Origin: Boesenbergia rotunda
Lineage: Eukaryota > Streptophyta > Magnoliopsida > Zingiberales > Zingiberaceae
Direction: 5' to 3'
Length of the DNA: 64,000 nucleotides
NCBI GenBank assembly: GCA_024364735.1
Contig: JAGFNQ010000877.1
Location: 186,001 to 250,000, forward strand
Below the pieces are notes generated by a model. The model made no database searches and was not told the DNA's origin. It worked only from the letters and a program-made list of their open reading frames with translations. Below, in pieces: positions 22,469-34,529 of the stretch; positions within the stretch are counted from its first letter, which is position 1, and each line of letters opens with the position of its first letter. The position numbers were made by a program, and so were the translations under genes.

Positions 22469-23477
22469 TGATGGATCGTTTTCGGTGTGCTAGAGGGGGT
22501 GAATAGCACTTTTACGTCGTTTTGATCTCTACAAAGTCGTTAGCGCAGCGGAAATAATAATATGCAAAGTAAATAAGAAATAAAACAATGCTAACAACCT
22601 GATTTACTTGGTATCCACCCCGGTCAGGTGACTAATCCAAGAATCCTTCGGTGGATCAACCCCCGGATAACCTCCGACTAGATCTGTCGCTCCTTGTGGG
22701 TGGAGAAACCTCGCCACAACACTTCGGACGCTCTTTGATTACAATAGACTACTAACTAACTTTACCCAAGCGAGTTTCGTCGAGAGTCTCAGCCACCACA
22801 AAGTCCTCTTTAAATATGACTCGCGCTGAAACCCTCACTACCAGTAGACTGCCCCCAGGGCAGTCGACTGGTGCCACTGAAATTCGACCGTTGCACCCCA
22901 ATGTTCGAATTCTTAGCCAACTCACCAGCCACCTACCAGTCGACTGGTCCCAGGGCTGAGACCTTTCTGTGAGTTCCATCAGTCGACTGCCCCCAGGTCA
23001 GTCGACTGGTCTACTCACCCACCTAAAGTTACCCTTCCTGACTACATTCCACTCTGCACTCAAACCCTAGGATTTTCCGAGTACAATCACACTGCACTCG
23101 TACCCTCATGACTCGACTGACTCCTCATCCGCAGCCTCGACTGTTTCCTTCGCGCCCTCTTCATCTTCAGCTCCCGCCCCTCGGATGCACGCAAGCCTCC
23201 AGCTTGCCTCCATGCCATCCTTCACGCATGCCTCGAAGTCCGCGCCCATCAGCTCATCGTCCCTGCTCTCCAAGGTCCCTCAGGTGCACACAAGCCTCCA
23301 GCTTGTCTCCATGCCACCCTTCACCGTACCGAGGCCGTCCAGTCAAGTCCATATGTGTAAACTGTACATCCTGCACACTCAACATACACATATAAGAACA
23401 CAAGGGTAAACCTAACTTAAACCCTTTGCTCAAACATCAAAACACTTGGTCACTCCGGACCACAGATTGCCTCAACA
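22469..23477 (-). repeat. 5' LTR of Sirevirus-like element 2
   Basis: 1009 bp, from TGATGGATCGTTTTCGG to TTGCCTCAACA, nearly identical to 17552-18568. It lacks about 20 bp present in the other copy (one half of a GTCGAC palindrome, near 22945), the product expected from deletion between the direct CAGTCGACTG repeats. Short hairpins such as CAAGC-CTCCA-GCTTG lie at about 23190-23310. Confidence 0.9.
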
Positions 23478-25222
23478 CCTGGCTGCTACCACGCTCCGGA
23501 ATCACTATCCAAAAGCGACCGAGCAGAGCAATACAGGGCAAATGCACACACTCTCTATACCCACTAACCCATGAGTGGATGTGTGCGCATATCCTCATGT
23601 AACTGGCGATGTGCTCAGACTACATAGGAGCCGATGATCGTCAGCATGCAACAATCCAAGGATGGTGCATAACTCTAACACATGCGAACCCACCAAGTCC
23701 CCATCTATACCTCAATATGATGTGCACAAATATAAATCAAGTATTCTGACGCAATAATCATACAACCAGGTATATATGTAAGGTATATCTAACAGTCGAT
23801 CAAACAGTCGATCAATACCAGGTATAATGCAACATACCACCACTCTTATGTACATCTACACATGTATGTATCATACAGAGTAAGAAGGTCAAATATGAGA
23901 TTGTATAGGCATAAACTTTGAATAGTCTCAATGGTCAAGCAGCAAGTATCAAACAGGAAAACAACCGGAGCAGATTTAAGGTAAAAATAACCTACTGCAA
24001 TCAATAAAATAGTCATGCATAAGATAAAGGGATTCTAAAGAAACAAGCAAGAAGTATCCGACTCAAAGTGAAGATGTTCGTATCAGAAGAGAACCCTCAT
24101 CCAAAAATCAGCAGCGATAAACCCAATCAATGTCCTGTATCAAAGGCATAATGTTTAGCTACAATGACATAAAATTTATAGCTAAATGAGCTACCTTAAT
24201 TAATTAGGATCGTCCTAAATTATTCTGTTTCATTTAATTAATCATAATTAAATGAGTAGCCCTTAATTATCCTAAGGTACCTAGATTGGATTCATATTAG
24301 GTTTAATTTCAAATTAATCTCTAAGGATACAACATGGATATTAATCCCATATAACCCAAAGCTTGAATTACCATAGCCTAGGGATTATTTCAACAATAAT
24401 TGTGAAATATAGTTCAAGGTTACCTCTAAGCCAACCTAGGTTAGGTTAACCATTCCACAACCCAATTAACTCTAATAGGAACAGACCTGCAAATGGTTTG
24501 TATCAAAACCGAAATTCCAAGACAACAACCCAACAAAATGCTATGGATCAAGGCTATCTTCCAATGGTTGGTATCAAGACTGAATTTCCAAAACAAAAAC
24601 CCAACAATCTAAAGAGCTCAGCTCTTACACAAGCTCACGGCAGAAGAAAACAGGAACCAACCTATTACCGCAGGGGTTTATCAAAAATAAAAATCAATCT
24701 AAAAGGAAGCTCACTCAAAATTCGATCGAAAAGCTAAGGATCTAACCTCTCCATCATCAGAAATCAATTAGAGGCGCAAACCAAATCTGAAGTTTGATCG
24801 CAAAAATCCAAAATCCTGCTCCAAATCAGAATCACAAGTGAAAATTTCAATCCAAGAAGTCTCCATCAACCCCACAACATAAACTGTATCAAACAATACT
24901 TATCAAATCCCAATCCTACTGTTCTATCACCATTCTATTCAAAGAAAAATCAGAAACAATTGAAGCTTACCCGAGTTCCTCACTAACCGTGAGCTCATCA
25001 CTGCCAATAAGTTCCTAGCTCCAATCCGACGCAACACAACTCCCACGCAGCCGAGTTGTTTGCCCTAAGCACAAACCCTGATCAACACAATCTAAGGAAT
25101 CTAAGGTTTCCTAGTATCTCATACAAAACTCAAAGTCAAAAATCGAGCTTACCCACTCAACGAACGTCCGACGGGTTCTCTATTGGCCTCTGCCCTGAAA
25201 ATGATGCGTGGATAGTGCGGAC

Positions 25223-25582
25223 TGTGAGAAAATAAATAATCTAGACATTATGATCGCATTTTATTTTATTTTATTTTGATAATTATTATGACTTAGTCTT
25301 GGATTAGCCTTTCCTATCTTAATGGGATAACTAGCGAATTAGTCTTCCTATTTTAATTCCTATTTTAATGGGATAAGTTATGACTAAGTCTTGTTCGTGG
25401 TGTATTTAAAGGGTCCTAGAGACATGTGAAACGTTATCTCAATTTTTTTGTAAGTGTGTTTCTTCCAGAAAAATAAATTCGTTTGTTCTTCTTTCGTTCT
25501 TTCGGTTTCTTCGTTTTCTTTTTGTTCCTCTTACATATTGGTGTGGTTCTTGGGTGCGCTATTCTTTGGGTCTGGGCTAACA
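25223..25582 (+). repeat. 5' LTR of copia B
   Basis: It starts TGTGAGAAAATAAATAATC and ends TGGGCTAACA. TATTTAAAGGG near 25403 is a plausible TATA box. It has an extra 12 bp (duplicated ATTTTAATTCCT, about 25350-25366) relative to the 3' LTR. Confidence 0.95.
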
Positions 25583-25583
25583 A

Positions 25584-25596
25584 TTGGTATCAGAGC
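25584..25596 (+). promoter_or_regulatory. primer-binding site, initiator-Met tRNA
   Basis: TTGGTATCAGAGC lies one base after the 5' LTR, complementary to initiator methionine tRNA. Confidence 0.95.
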
Positions 25597-25638
25597 TTTG
25601 GTAGTATAGAGCAGCCAAGAATCCTCACTTCCACAAGA

Positions 25639-28517
25639 ATGTCGAGCATCCTAGCGAAAGAGAATGGCGGAGTGACATTTCCCTATTCGATGCTAAGCCC
25701 TCACAATTATATTGTGTGGGCAAAAAAGACAGAGGCAATTCTCGATGCCCAGGGAGTCTGGGAGGCGGTGGTGCCAGAGAAAGAAGCCTAAGTGGATGCA
25801 AAGAAGGATAAAAGGCACGTGCATACATCTTGTAGTGTGTCCCCGAAGACATTCTTCTCCAAATCGTAACAAAGAAGACGACGAAAGAAGTCTGGGACAG
25901 CCTCAAGTTGAGGTACCTAGGCAGTGAACGAGTGAAGAAGGCTCGCGTACAAACGTTGAAGAGCGAGTTTGACGCCCTCCGGATGAAGGAGACCGATACT
26001 ATTGATGAGTTTGCTGGAAAACTCAGCTCTATGAGCAGCAAGTTCTCCACTCTTGGTGCCACGCTCGAAGATTCCTCGTTGGTAAAGAAGTTACTCGATT
26101 CTGTCCCTGATAAATTCTTCCCTATTGTTGTTGGTATTGAGCAGTTCCACGACCTTGAGACCATGCCATTTGAGGAGACTATCGGGCGACTGAAGGCGTA
26201 CGAGGAACGAACACTACGATTATGCGACAATACCAACAACACTGAAGGTGAACTCCTACTTACTCATGCCGAATGGCAAAAGCGACAAAAAGAGAGCAGC
26301 GTGGACACTCCGTCAAAAGGCAAGGGGCGCGGGTCCAGCAGCCCTAATCATGGCAATTGGCGTGGGCGAGGGTGCGGTCGTGGTCATGGTACACATCGTC
26401 AAGACCGTGCAGGAGGCACTAGCAGCAACAACAGTAACACTCGTGACAAGAGACACATAAAGTGTTTTAATTGTGAGAAAATGGGGCATTATGCGTCTAA
26501 ATGCTACAGCAAGCGTCGAGATGATGAGGCTAACCTCACTTGTGATACCGATGAAGAGCCAACACTGATGATGAGCGTGTCCCACGAGGAGTCTCACGCT
26601 AGCCGAGAGTGGCAAGATACGATTCTGCTCAGTGAAGAAAGGTTTCTACCAGAGATGTATCGCAGCGTTAAGAAAAGAGAAGATAAAGACATCTGGTACC
26701 TTGACAACGGTGCCAGCAACCACATGACGTGTCATCGCGAGAAGTTTCAAGAACTAGATGAAACCATCACCGGGAGGGTGAGGTTTGGCGATGGATCAAC
26801 CATAGAGATCATGGGCAAAGGGACGGTTGTGTTCGAATGCAAGAACGACGATCTGAAGGCTCTCCATGAGGTATACTACATTCCAAAACTTTGTAGTAAT
26901 ATCATTAGTCTTGGTCAATTGACAGAAACTGGGAACGAGGTGCACATGGAAGGAGATACCATGAAGGTGATTAATGAGAGCAGGAAGCTCTTGATGCTGG
27001 TAAAGCGAACACAAAATCGCTTGTACAAGATAACCTTGAAGACATTCAAGCAAGTCTGTCTCTCAGCAAGCCTAGAAGACCCAACTTGGCAGTGGCATGC
27101 AAGGCTCGGGCATGTCAATTTCCATGACTTGAAGCTATTGGGTGAGAAGAAATTGGCAGTTGATGTGCCAATATTGCCCCAGCCGAATAAGCTTTGCGAG
27201 GTGTGTGTGATCGCCAAGCATGCAAGATTGTCGTTCCCATACCAAGCAAACTTTAGAGCAAAGAAGTCGTTAGAACTTTTCCATGCTGATATTTGCGGGC
27301 CAATCTCACCATGTACACTTGCCGGTAACAAGTATTTTCTTCTAATTATGGATGATTTCACTAGGTGGATGTGGGTGTTTGCATTGGCAGCAAAGAGTGA
27401 TGCATTCCAGGCATTCAAGAAGTTTAAATTCCTTATAGAGAACAAGACTGAGTACAAGATCAGAACACTCCGGACATATCGAGGCAGCGAGTTTCTATCC
27501 TCGGAGTTTACTCGATTCTGTGAAAATGAAGGAATCGAGCGGCACCTCACGGCTCCCTACACCCCTCAACAGAATGGTGTCGTAGAGCGCCGCAACCGCA
27601 CCGTGATGGCCATGGCAAGATCTCTCCTCAAGGGTACACATATGCCGACAAGGTTCTGGGGAGAAGTGGTTAGGCATGCTGTCTATATGCTAAATCGTCT
27701 CCCAACTAAGGCGCTAGGAGAGCGTACCCCATTCGAAGCTTGGATGGGGAGGAAGCCACATGTCGCCCACTTGAGAGTGTTCGGTTGTGTTGCATATGTG
27801 AAAAACACAACCCCTCATCTGAAGAAACTTGACGACAGAAGCTCACCCATGGTATACTTGGGTGTCGAGGAAGATTGCAAAGCTCATCGGTTGTTTGATC
27901 CAAGCCATGGCAAGCTACAAGTAAGTAGAGATGTCATATTTCAAGAAAATTCTGAATGGACATGGAATGCAGGTGCTAACAATGAAGAAAACTTGCCGAG
28001 TTTTATAATGTTGGATCCGCTTTACTCCGACGAGGCGATTGTTGCAACAGACGTTGAGTCAGGGGCGGAAAATGTCATACCACCAGCAGCAGCCGTGGTA
28101 CCCATGACAAGAGCGTCAAGTCTATCTACACCATCATCGAACACCCATGCAACTACCTCGCCTCCGGTAACAAACACACCTGATTCTTATGAAGGGTCAG
28201 TCCGCTATAGGTCTCTTGCCGATATCTACGCCAACACTGAGGAAGTGGTTGGTATTGATGAAGAAGAGGAAGAGCTGATGATGGTGGTGTCTGATGAGCC
28301 AACAAGTTATCAAGAAGCTGCAACTGAGGCTTGCTGGTACGAAGCAATGAAGGAAGAACTGAGATCTATTGAGAAGAACAAGACCTGGACCCTAACTGAG
28401 CTCCCATTAGGCCACAAACCTATCGGTCTAAAGTGGGTGTTCAAATTGAAGAAAGATTCAGATGGGAAAGTTGTTAAGCACAAAGCAAGATTAGTTGCTA
28501 AAGGCTATGTACATTGA
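25639..28517 (+). pseudogene. copia B gag-pol, truncated and inactivated
   Basis: Translation would begin at 25639 (MSSILAKENGG). Two stops and one frameshift break gag before 25908; from there 869 residues are open. Domains in that part: end of UBN2 gag (about 1-110), CCHC knuckle CFNCEKMGHYASKC (about 186-199), protease with DNGASNHM where DSG/DTG is expected (about 265), GAG-pre-integrase with HHCC motif (about 390-435), integrase core (about 455-620) and the first reverse-transcriptase block (KWVFKLKK, about 845). The integrase motif LRTYRGSEF has Tyr where the second catalytic Asp belongs. A stop (28516) and a large deletion follow, removing YVDD and RNase H. It cannot transpose by itself. 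Confidence 0.9.
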
Positions 28518-28810
28518 CAAGGCATCGACTTTGAAGAGGTTATGCATTGTCGTCATCTTCACATGGTGTTGTGTTGTCTTATCTTCATACATGTCCCCAG
28601 CCAGGTTTGGGTCGTGTTGCTGGATTGGTTACATTGGAAGTGGATGGCAACGCTTCACATGATGCTCTTCAGCATCCCAAACTATCTGGAGAAACTACAA
28701 TTCAAAATGCAGTTACAGAGGTTGCTGCCATGGTGGGGGAGAATGTCAGGAGTGAAGTTAGCTGCCATGTGACAACTACTCGGCGTCCGTGATTTACAGC
28801 CATGTCTAGA

Positions 28811-28823
28811 TTAGGGGGAACAA
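28811..28823 (+). promoter_or_regulatory. polypurine tract of copia B
   Basis: TTAGGGGGAACAA lies directly before the 3' LTR, the position where plus-strand DNA synthesis is primed. Confidence 0.85.
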
Positions 28824-29171
28824 TGTGAGAAAATAAATAATCCAGACATTATCATCACATTTTATTTTATTTTATTTTGATAATTATTATGACTTAGTCT
28901 TGGATTAACCTTTCCTATCTTAATGGGATAACTAGCGAATTAGTCTTCCTATTTTAATGGGATAGGTTATGACTAAGTCTTGCTCATGGTGTATTTAAAG
29001 GGTCCTAGAGGCATGTGAAACGTTGTCTCAGTTTTTTTGTAAGTTTGTTTCTTCCAGAAAAATAAATTCGTTCGTTCTTCTTTCGTTCTTTCGGGTTCTT
29101 TGTTTTCTTTTTGTTCCTCTTACATATTGGTGTGGTTCTTGGGTGCGCTATTCTTTGGGTCTGGGCCAACA
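28824..29171 (+). repeat. 3' LTR of copia B
   Basis: 348 bp, from TGTGAGAAAATAAATAATC to TGGGCCAACA, matching the 5' LTR end to end apart from a 12-bp indel and scattered substitutions. Confidence 0.95.
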
Positions 29172-29826
29172 CGGACACTCCACTGAAATCCCTCGTTCCA
29201 GTAGGTCCATGGAGAAGGAAAGTCAACACACTGAGAAGGGGGTCTTCTTCGCACAATCGCGCACGAGAGGTGGACGGCTGTGAAGGGTGTCGAGGCTTTC
29301 TCTTGGCTTCCAGCGAAGAGGAGAGGAGAAGAAAAGATCAGGAGGAAGCGAGGGTCGATAGAGATGGGGCTCGCGTGAGGTTTTGGCTGCGAGCTAGGTC
29401 GCATGGAGAAGGGGACGGGATGGCTTGGGCTTGGCTGCGGGGGAAGGAAGAGGAGGAAAAGAAGGTTTATAAGAGGATGGCTTTTTGTAGAAAAGCTCTC
29501 TAATTCTCAGAAATCCAAACCCCACCCTTAGGGTAAGGATTTTGGCAGTTTAACCCTCTAAATTGAGTAATACACATCAAGTTTCTAGGGTTAATATTTT
29601 ATCCACTTAACCCCTTAGCTTTAGTCCAAAAATTAAAACCAGTCCTTAGATTCTAAGATATATTTTTAGTTTAGTCCTTGAGGGATAAGCGCCAAGCAAA
29701 TTAACCCTTCATAGTTTAGGAATTCACCCTAAACTTTTCTCCTAGTCCGATAAATCTCAAATCTTTCACATAAATTTTTTGAAAAATTTATTCCACCTGT
29801 TTTGATTTGCCGTAGTTAACACAAGT

Positions 29827-30949
29827 AAACATGAAAAATCATTCGAAATGTATTCACTCCTAGATCACAACAAAATTACTTTATGACATTAGAATGTTGA
29901 GTTTTCACAAGAGCTCTAAAGTTATTTAAAATGTTAAGATAATCAGACCTGTATTTCATAAGATAGATTCAAGAGGAATGAGTGAAATCATCAATAAATG
30001 AAACATAATACCTTGACCCTCTTTTGTAAGAATAGGAGAGGGCCCCCACACATTAAAATGGATAAGATCAAATAGAGTAGAGGAAAGAGAAAGATTTTTA
30101 TAAAAGGGTAAGGCAGATCAGAAATATCAAAACATTTTAAAGGTCCTAATACTCCTAAAGAAGCTAAAAAGTACAAACGAGATGATGAAACATGACCTAA
30201 ACAAGAATGCCACAAGTAAAAATCAGAGGATGAATGATTCAAATGAAAAGATGGTAAATCCACACTCGATGCTACAACCTCTGGTATTTTGAGTTGATCC
30301 AAAACATAGAGTCCTTCTTGCCCAATCATCCTCTGAGATCGTGGATTCTAAACATAACAATTGGATTATGAAAAAGAGATTAGGTATCCAAACTCACATA
30401 ATTGACTAACAGAAATAAGATTTAAGGTAAGACTCGGAATATGATAAACATTAGTAAGAGATAAAATCAGACGTAATAATAGAACAAATACCTACTGATG
30501 GCATTGGAGTATCATCAGAAATTATAATAGATATAGATGAATTGGGAGATAAAGAAATAAAAGATAATAAATTAGGTGGCATATGATGGAAGACATCATA
30601 ATCTAAAACCCACAAGGATGAAGATATACCTGAAATATCATACGATGACAGACCTATATTAGAGAAAGTTGATATGACAGAAGACTGTGAAGCAAAAAAC
30701 TGTTGACTGCTCAAACATATACAGATCAGGTTTCCATGAAGGCTATGGATATTGTTGGTCCGATGGTTTATCTTTGTTCAATAATATTGGGCATTGAGAC
30801 TTCCAGTGTCCTTTGTTTTTGTAATAGACACATTCATCTCTAGAAACATTCGAAGTCGGCCTATTTTGATTATGAGTCAGAGCCATCAAGAATTTTATGA
30901 ATGCACCAAAAAAAATTGAGTCGTCGCCCCAAACCCTCAACTTAGGCAT
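29827..30949 (-). pseudogene. copia pol, 5' part of element A (knuckle, PR, IN)
   Basis: On the minus strand: a zinc-knuckle remnant CVYYKNKGHWKSQC (about 30825), a protease region with WVLDYDVFHHM where WILDSGASHHM is typical (about 30605), a GAG-pre-integrase LWHSCLGHVSSSRL (about 30215), and the integrase core running down to 29827 (EYISNDF). The frame then continues at 16583 across the inserted TGTCACGCC LTR. Most of gag is deleted: only about 90 bp separate the knuckle from the primer-binding site. Frameshifts and stops are frequent. Confidence 0.8.
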
Positions 30950-31039
30950 GCTGCCCCAGCAACCCCAGCAAACTCACCGCGAAAGTTGTGGATATAATTT
31001 GCAGTTCTTCAATTAAACTATCAAAATCATGAAGATGAA

Positions 31040-31243
31040 GACTCTGATATCATGTAGATATTAAGAAAGAGAAAAAAGATGGTCGTCTTGATAAATCCAA
31101 AAGAGTTCTTAGAACAATAGAGTACAAAACCTTATATAACTAGGCTAAAAAATTATAAATCCTAAAACTAAACAAAAAAGGAAAAGACTAAAATCCTCCG
31201 AAGGCTAATAAATATATATAATCTAATGGTCTCCCGCATCACC
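31040..31243 (-). repeat. PBS and partial 5' LTR of copia A
   Basis: On the minus strand TGATATCAGAGTC (31041-31053) resembles the initiator-Met primer site. Next to it, on the plus strand, a TGTAGATATTAAG...CTCCCGCA segment (31054-31243) has the terminal TG/CA expected of a short LTR. No matching 3' LTR remains at the other end of the element, so the boundaries are tentative. Confidence 0.55.
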
Positions 31244-32297
31244 TTCGTCTACTTGTGCTTTGGGAACTTTGACTAGGACCTAGGAATCCATGGTAGGGTG
31301 GAAGAGCCTGAGATGATGAGGAGATCCTTCGCGAGGTGGAATGCAGTGGATGAGAGGTAAGGATAGCAATTTCCTCCACCCCAAATGGAGGATCCGACAT
31401 CCGATCCGAATGGAGGAGGGTATGGAGGGACCACTAATACCTGATATACGACTTGAATACCCGATTAAATAATATGTATATATATTTTAAAAAAATTCTT
31501 TTCCTAACCCCACAAATTACTTTTTGTTGATGTTAAAAGTAGGTTATATAGATGTTTAATCTATTTTTTAATTATATATTTTTAATATGATATTAATTTT
31601 AATATATTTTTGTTGAATGATAATAGTTGAATAGAAATAAAAATTTTATTAGTATAGAAGATATCTGATCACAACAAAAAAAAACAAGCATTTGCGACGA
31701 ACTATTTCTGTCGCTAAACGAATAGCGACATAAGCAACGTCGTCAACTGCCGCACCATCGTAGCCGAGGATAGCGATGGAACATTTTTATCTGTCACTAA
31801 TACTGACGGATATTAAACAAATAATCTATCACTATTTGCGACTGATACATTTAAATTCCGTCGCTAAATGACGGAAATCGGTGATTTCGTCGCTATATTA
31901 CGATAACTAGCAACGGATATCGTAAATATCCGTCTCTAATTGCGACAGAATATTGACTATTCCGTCGCTATTAGATAGGCAGAGGACTCTGTTTTCCAAT
32001 GATAGTGACGGAAAGTCAAATATTCATCGCAATTAGCGACGGATATTTCCCAAATTCGTGGCTATTAGCGACGGAATAGTCAACTATCGGTCGCAAATTA
32101 TGACGGATTTGGAAAATATCCGTCGCTAAGATCAGTAAATTTTACAGCAGCCTTTTCCCAGTTTTCCACTTACCATCTTTACATTCAATTCATACTAACA
32201 TATTCAAATAACAACATATATCCAAATAACAACACATACTTAAATACATATCCAAATAACAACACATATCCAAATATATATCCAAACACATACAAAA

Positions 32298-33906
32298 TGT
32301 GGGCCGGTGTTGTCGATAGAGGGGGGGGGGGTGAATATCGACCTTGAAAATTCTTGCGGAAATCTTCGTAAGACTTTCATTCGTACTGGACTCAGAGCGT
32401 TAGTGCAGCGGAAAAGTAAAACAGAAAAAGAAATAACAATACAGTAGACACGCGGGATTTATTTACTTGGATCCCGACCCCCCTGGCTCAGTACGTCCAA
32501 GGCCTATGTACTCGGCGTGAGTCCACTATTGGTCTCCTTTCCGGAATTTTCGGAGGCGGAGAAAACCCGTCTTACAGTGTAGAAGTACAATCAAAAGTAT
32601 AACAAAGTAAGTACAGAATAATAAATATAAACCGAACAACTAGGGTTTGAAACTCGGCCGATCTGGACCTCTGAAGTGCCGCGCACTTCCTCCTGGAGCC
32701 TCCCGGTCGTAGAGCCTAGTCTTTAGCGTGTTGTCGTCGATCAGAATGCTCAGAATCACTTTCAGAAGTTGTGTGTTGAAGCCTTGGGGTCGAGCCCCAT
32801 TTATAGTGCTCCTGGGGGCGCCTGGGACATCGGGGGCGCCTGACATGTGCCTTCGGATCCGAGAATCTCTATCCGAAACTTGGTCAGCGCTTATCCCCTT
32901 CGAATCGGCTCTGGAGCTGACGGGGCCGCCCGAGATCACCGGGGCACCCTGCTTGACTTGGTCCGCTGGCTTCGTGGCTGATTTTGCTTCGATCACACTT
33001 TTGCTTTGACCCAGGGCGCCCGGGACATCCAGGGCACCCGGGACCTTCAGGACGCCCGGGACCTTCAGGGCGCCTGACCCAGTATACTTTCGAAGCGATT
33101 CTTGCTTAACTGCTTATTTGGCTTTGACCTTGGGCGCCCGGGACCTCCCGGGCGCCTAGCCCAACTGCCTGCCCCTCTCCTTTGGGGCGTTCTGAGCTGC
33201 AAAAACACACTCCTTCGGTCCCTGCATTCAAGGTTAGTACCAACACAAACAAGGCAAGAATATCCGTTAGTTTTTACAGCCATAGCTGTCTTGGTTCTGA
33301 CTTCGGGTCTCCCCGAAACCCTAGGTCGAACCGACGTAAGTTCTCTCCCCCAAGAACGTGCCTTTCACCTACTCCTTTCAAGAGACGATTGCCACCCCAG
33401 TCCTTCGGGTGGACTTTTTCTTAGCCTCCGATACTCCCAGATCTCGACACGTCCGAACCCCGACCCGTCTCTACTTTTGTCCTTAGTCATCACTCAGCTA
33501 AGTTGCTCAGTCCCTCGGACCAAGAATTCGTTCCCAAACCCTAAGTCCAGGACTTCAGTGCCCAACCCTCGGCCAGGTCTTCTTGCCCAGTCCTCGACCA
33601 GGACTTAGTGCCCACCTTCCGAGCAGGTCTTCGGTGCCCAGCCCTTTGCCAAGACTTAGCGTCCACCTTCCGAGCAGGTCTTCGGTGCCCAGCCCTTTGC
33701 CAGGACTTAGTACCCAATCCTCGATCAGGACTTATTGCCCAATTCTCTGAACCAGGACTTATTGCCTAGGTTTACAAGGACTTTCTTCCACTTTGTTACT
33801 TCTCTCTTAACTCCCCTTTGTCTGTTCAATGTATCACTGACTTAAGTAAATTGTCAAACATTAAAACACTTAGAGGAGAACATCATTGATGCAACTTGCA
33901 ACAACA
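32298..33906 (-). mobile_element. Sirevirus-type solo LTR 4
   Basis: 1609 bp with termini TGTGGGCCGG...GCAACAACA and a perfect TSD CAAAA (32293-32297 and 33907-33911). It shares the layout of the other Sirevirus-type LTRs read on the minus strand: hairpin array in U3 (33505-33775), GGCGCC/GCGCCCGGG palindromes (32810-33150), a TATA-like ATAAATGG near 32800, and a poly-G run with TGAATATCGACC near the 3' end (32320-32342). No internal region is present. Confidence 0.85.
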
Positions 33907-34529
33907 CAAAACAATTTAATGATGGACAAAATACATATCATAATACATATCCAAACACATGTATCAAATTCACATATCCAAAAAACTGGATCAAGACAAA
34001 TCCATATCCGAATCCAAAGTAAAGTCATATCCATATCCAAAAAATAGTAGTGAATACATAGATGAACATAAAGTGTAGTAGAAGATAGACACATCAAAAC
34101 TGGATCAAAAAGAATAGTATTCCTGCATAAAAGAAGAGAAACGAAATAAATAAAAGTGAAATACAATGATAAAGCAATATTAGTGAAAACACAACTAGTT
34201 ATCGTAACTGATATAAAAATATAAATAACATTTAATGATATGTAAAATATCTAATATACAAACCTTTCAACCAAACCAATGTCTGAATTCAACTCTAAAA
34301 TTGTAAAATCTGTAAACAAAAATGAAAAAATAAGAAACAATTAGTGATGCATATAATAATAAACCAGATAGTATAATAATTTGATTTTGTAAATGCAAAG
34401 AAAAAAATATAACATACCACAAAAATGTCCCTACTCATCTGAGGTATCCTCAGGATTCTACGTCTCCTGAGACTCAAAACAAGGAGGGGTGGGCATCTGT
34501 GACATTGGCGATAGGGTTGCTGCAAAAGC

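Larger units (their letters stand above)
17552..23477 (-). mobile_element. gag-only Sirevirus-like copia element 2
   Basis: Two LTRs of about 1.0 kb surround a 3.9-kb interior, bordered by a perfect TSD CCTGG (17547-17551 and 23478-23482). The primer-binding site (22455-22468) and the purine tract beside the left LTR (AAAAAGGGGGAGATT on the minus strand, 18569-18583) set the orientation. The interior encodes gag with two zinc knuckles and then about 2.2 kb of non-coding sequence with many purine tracts; pol is missing. The close similarity of the two LTRs suggests a fairly recent insertion. Confidence 0.9.
25223..29171 (+). mobile_element. internally deleted Ty1-copia element B
   Basis: LTRs of 360 and 348 bp flank the element, with a perfect TSD CGGAC (25218-25222 and 29172-29176). 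The primer-binding site and purine tract are intact. The interior keeps gag, protease, integrase and the first part of reverse transcriptase, but the rest of reverse transcriptase and RNase H is deleted. The LTRs differ at roughly 16 positions plus one 12-bp indel, about 95 percent identity by eye. It lies within the TGTCACGCC LTR copy 2, so it is younger than that LTR. Confidence 0.95.
16584..29821 (+). mobile_element. solo LTR starting TGTCACGCC, copy 2 (interrupted)
   Basis: It starts TGTCACGCCTCGAGACCC and ends GTAGTTAACA, flanked by a perfect 5-bp TSD CAAGT (16579-16583 and 29822-29826) inside a copia integrase. Removing the two nested elements leaves about 3.35 kb, close to copy 1. No internal region or partner LTR remains. 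Shared segments with copy 1 include GGTGGTGAGT (here GGCGGTGAGTCC near 17021) and AAGAGAACCC (about 24089). The family is probably Ty3-gypsy of Del/Tekay type, judged only from the terminal sequence. It contains Sirevirus-like element 2 (17552-23477) and copia B (25223-29171). Confidence 0.75.

Noticed and set aside
17920..23340. Repeated CAGTCGACTG...CAGTCGACTG units considered as a CRISPR-like array
   Set aside because: Units are irregularly spaced, lie in LTRs and retroelement interior of a plant genome, and no cas-like gene is present.
33102..33608. 168-codon open frame in solo LTR 4
   Set aside because: It runs through the palindrome and hairpin repeats of an LTR. The composition follows the repeat, and no start context or homologous family is evident.
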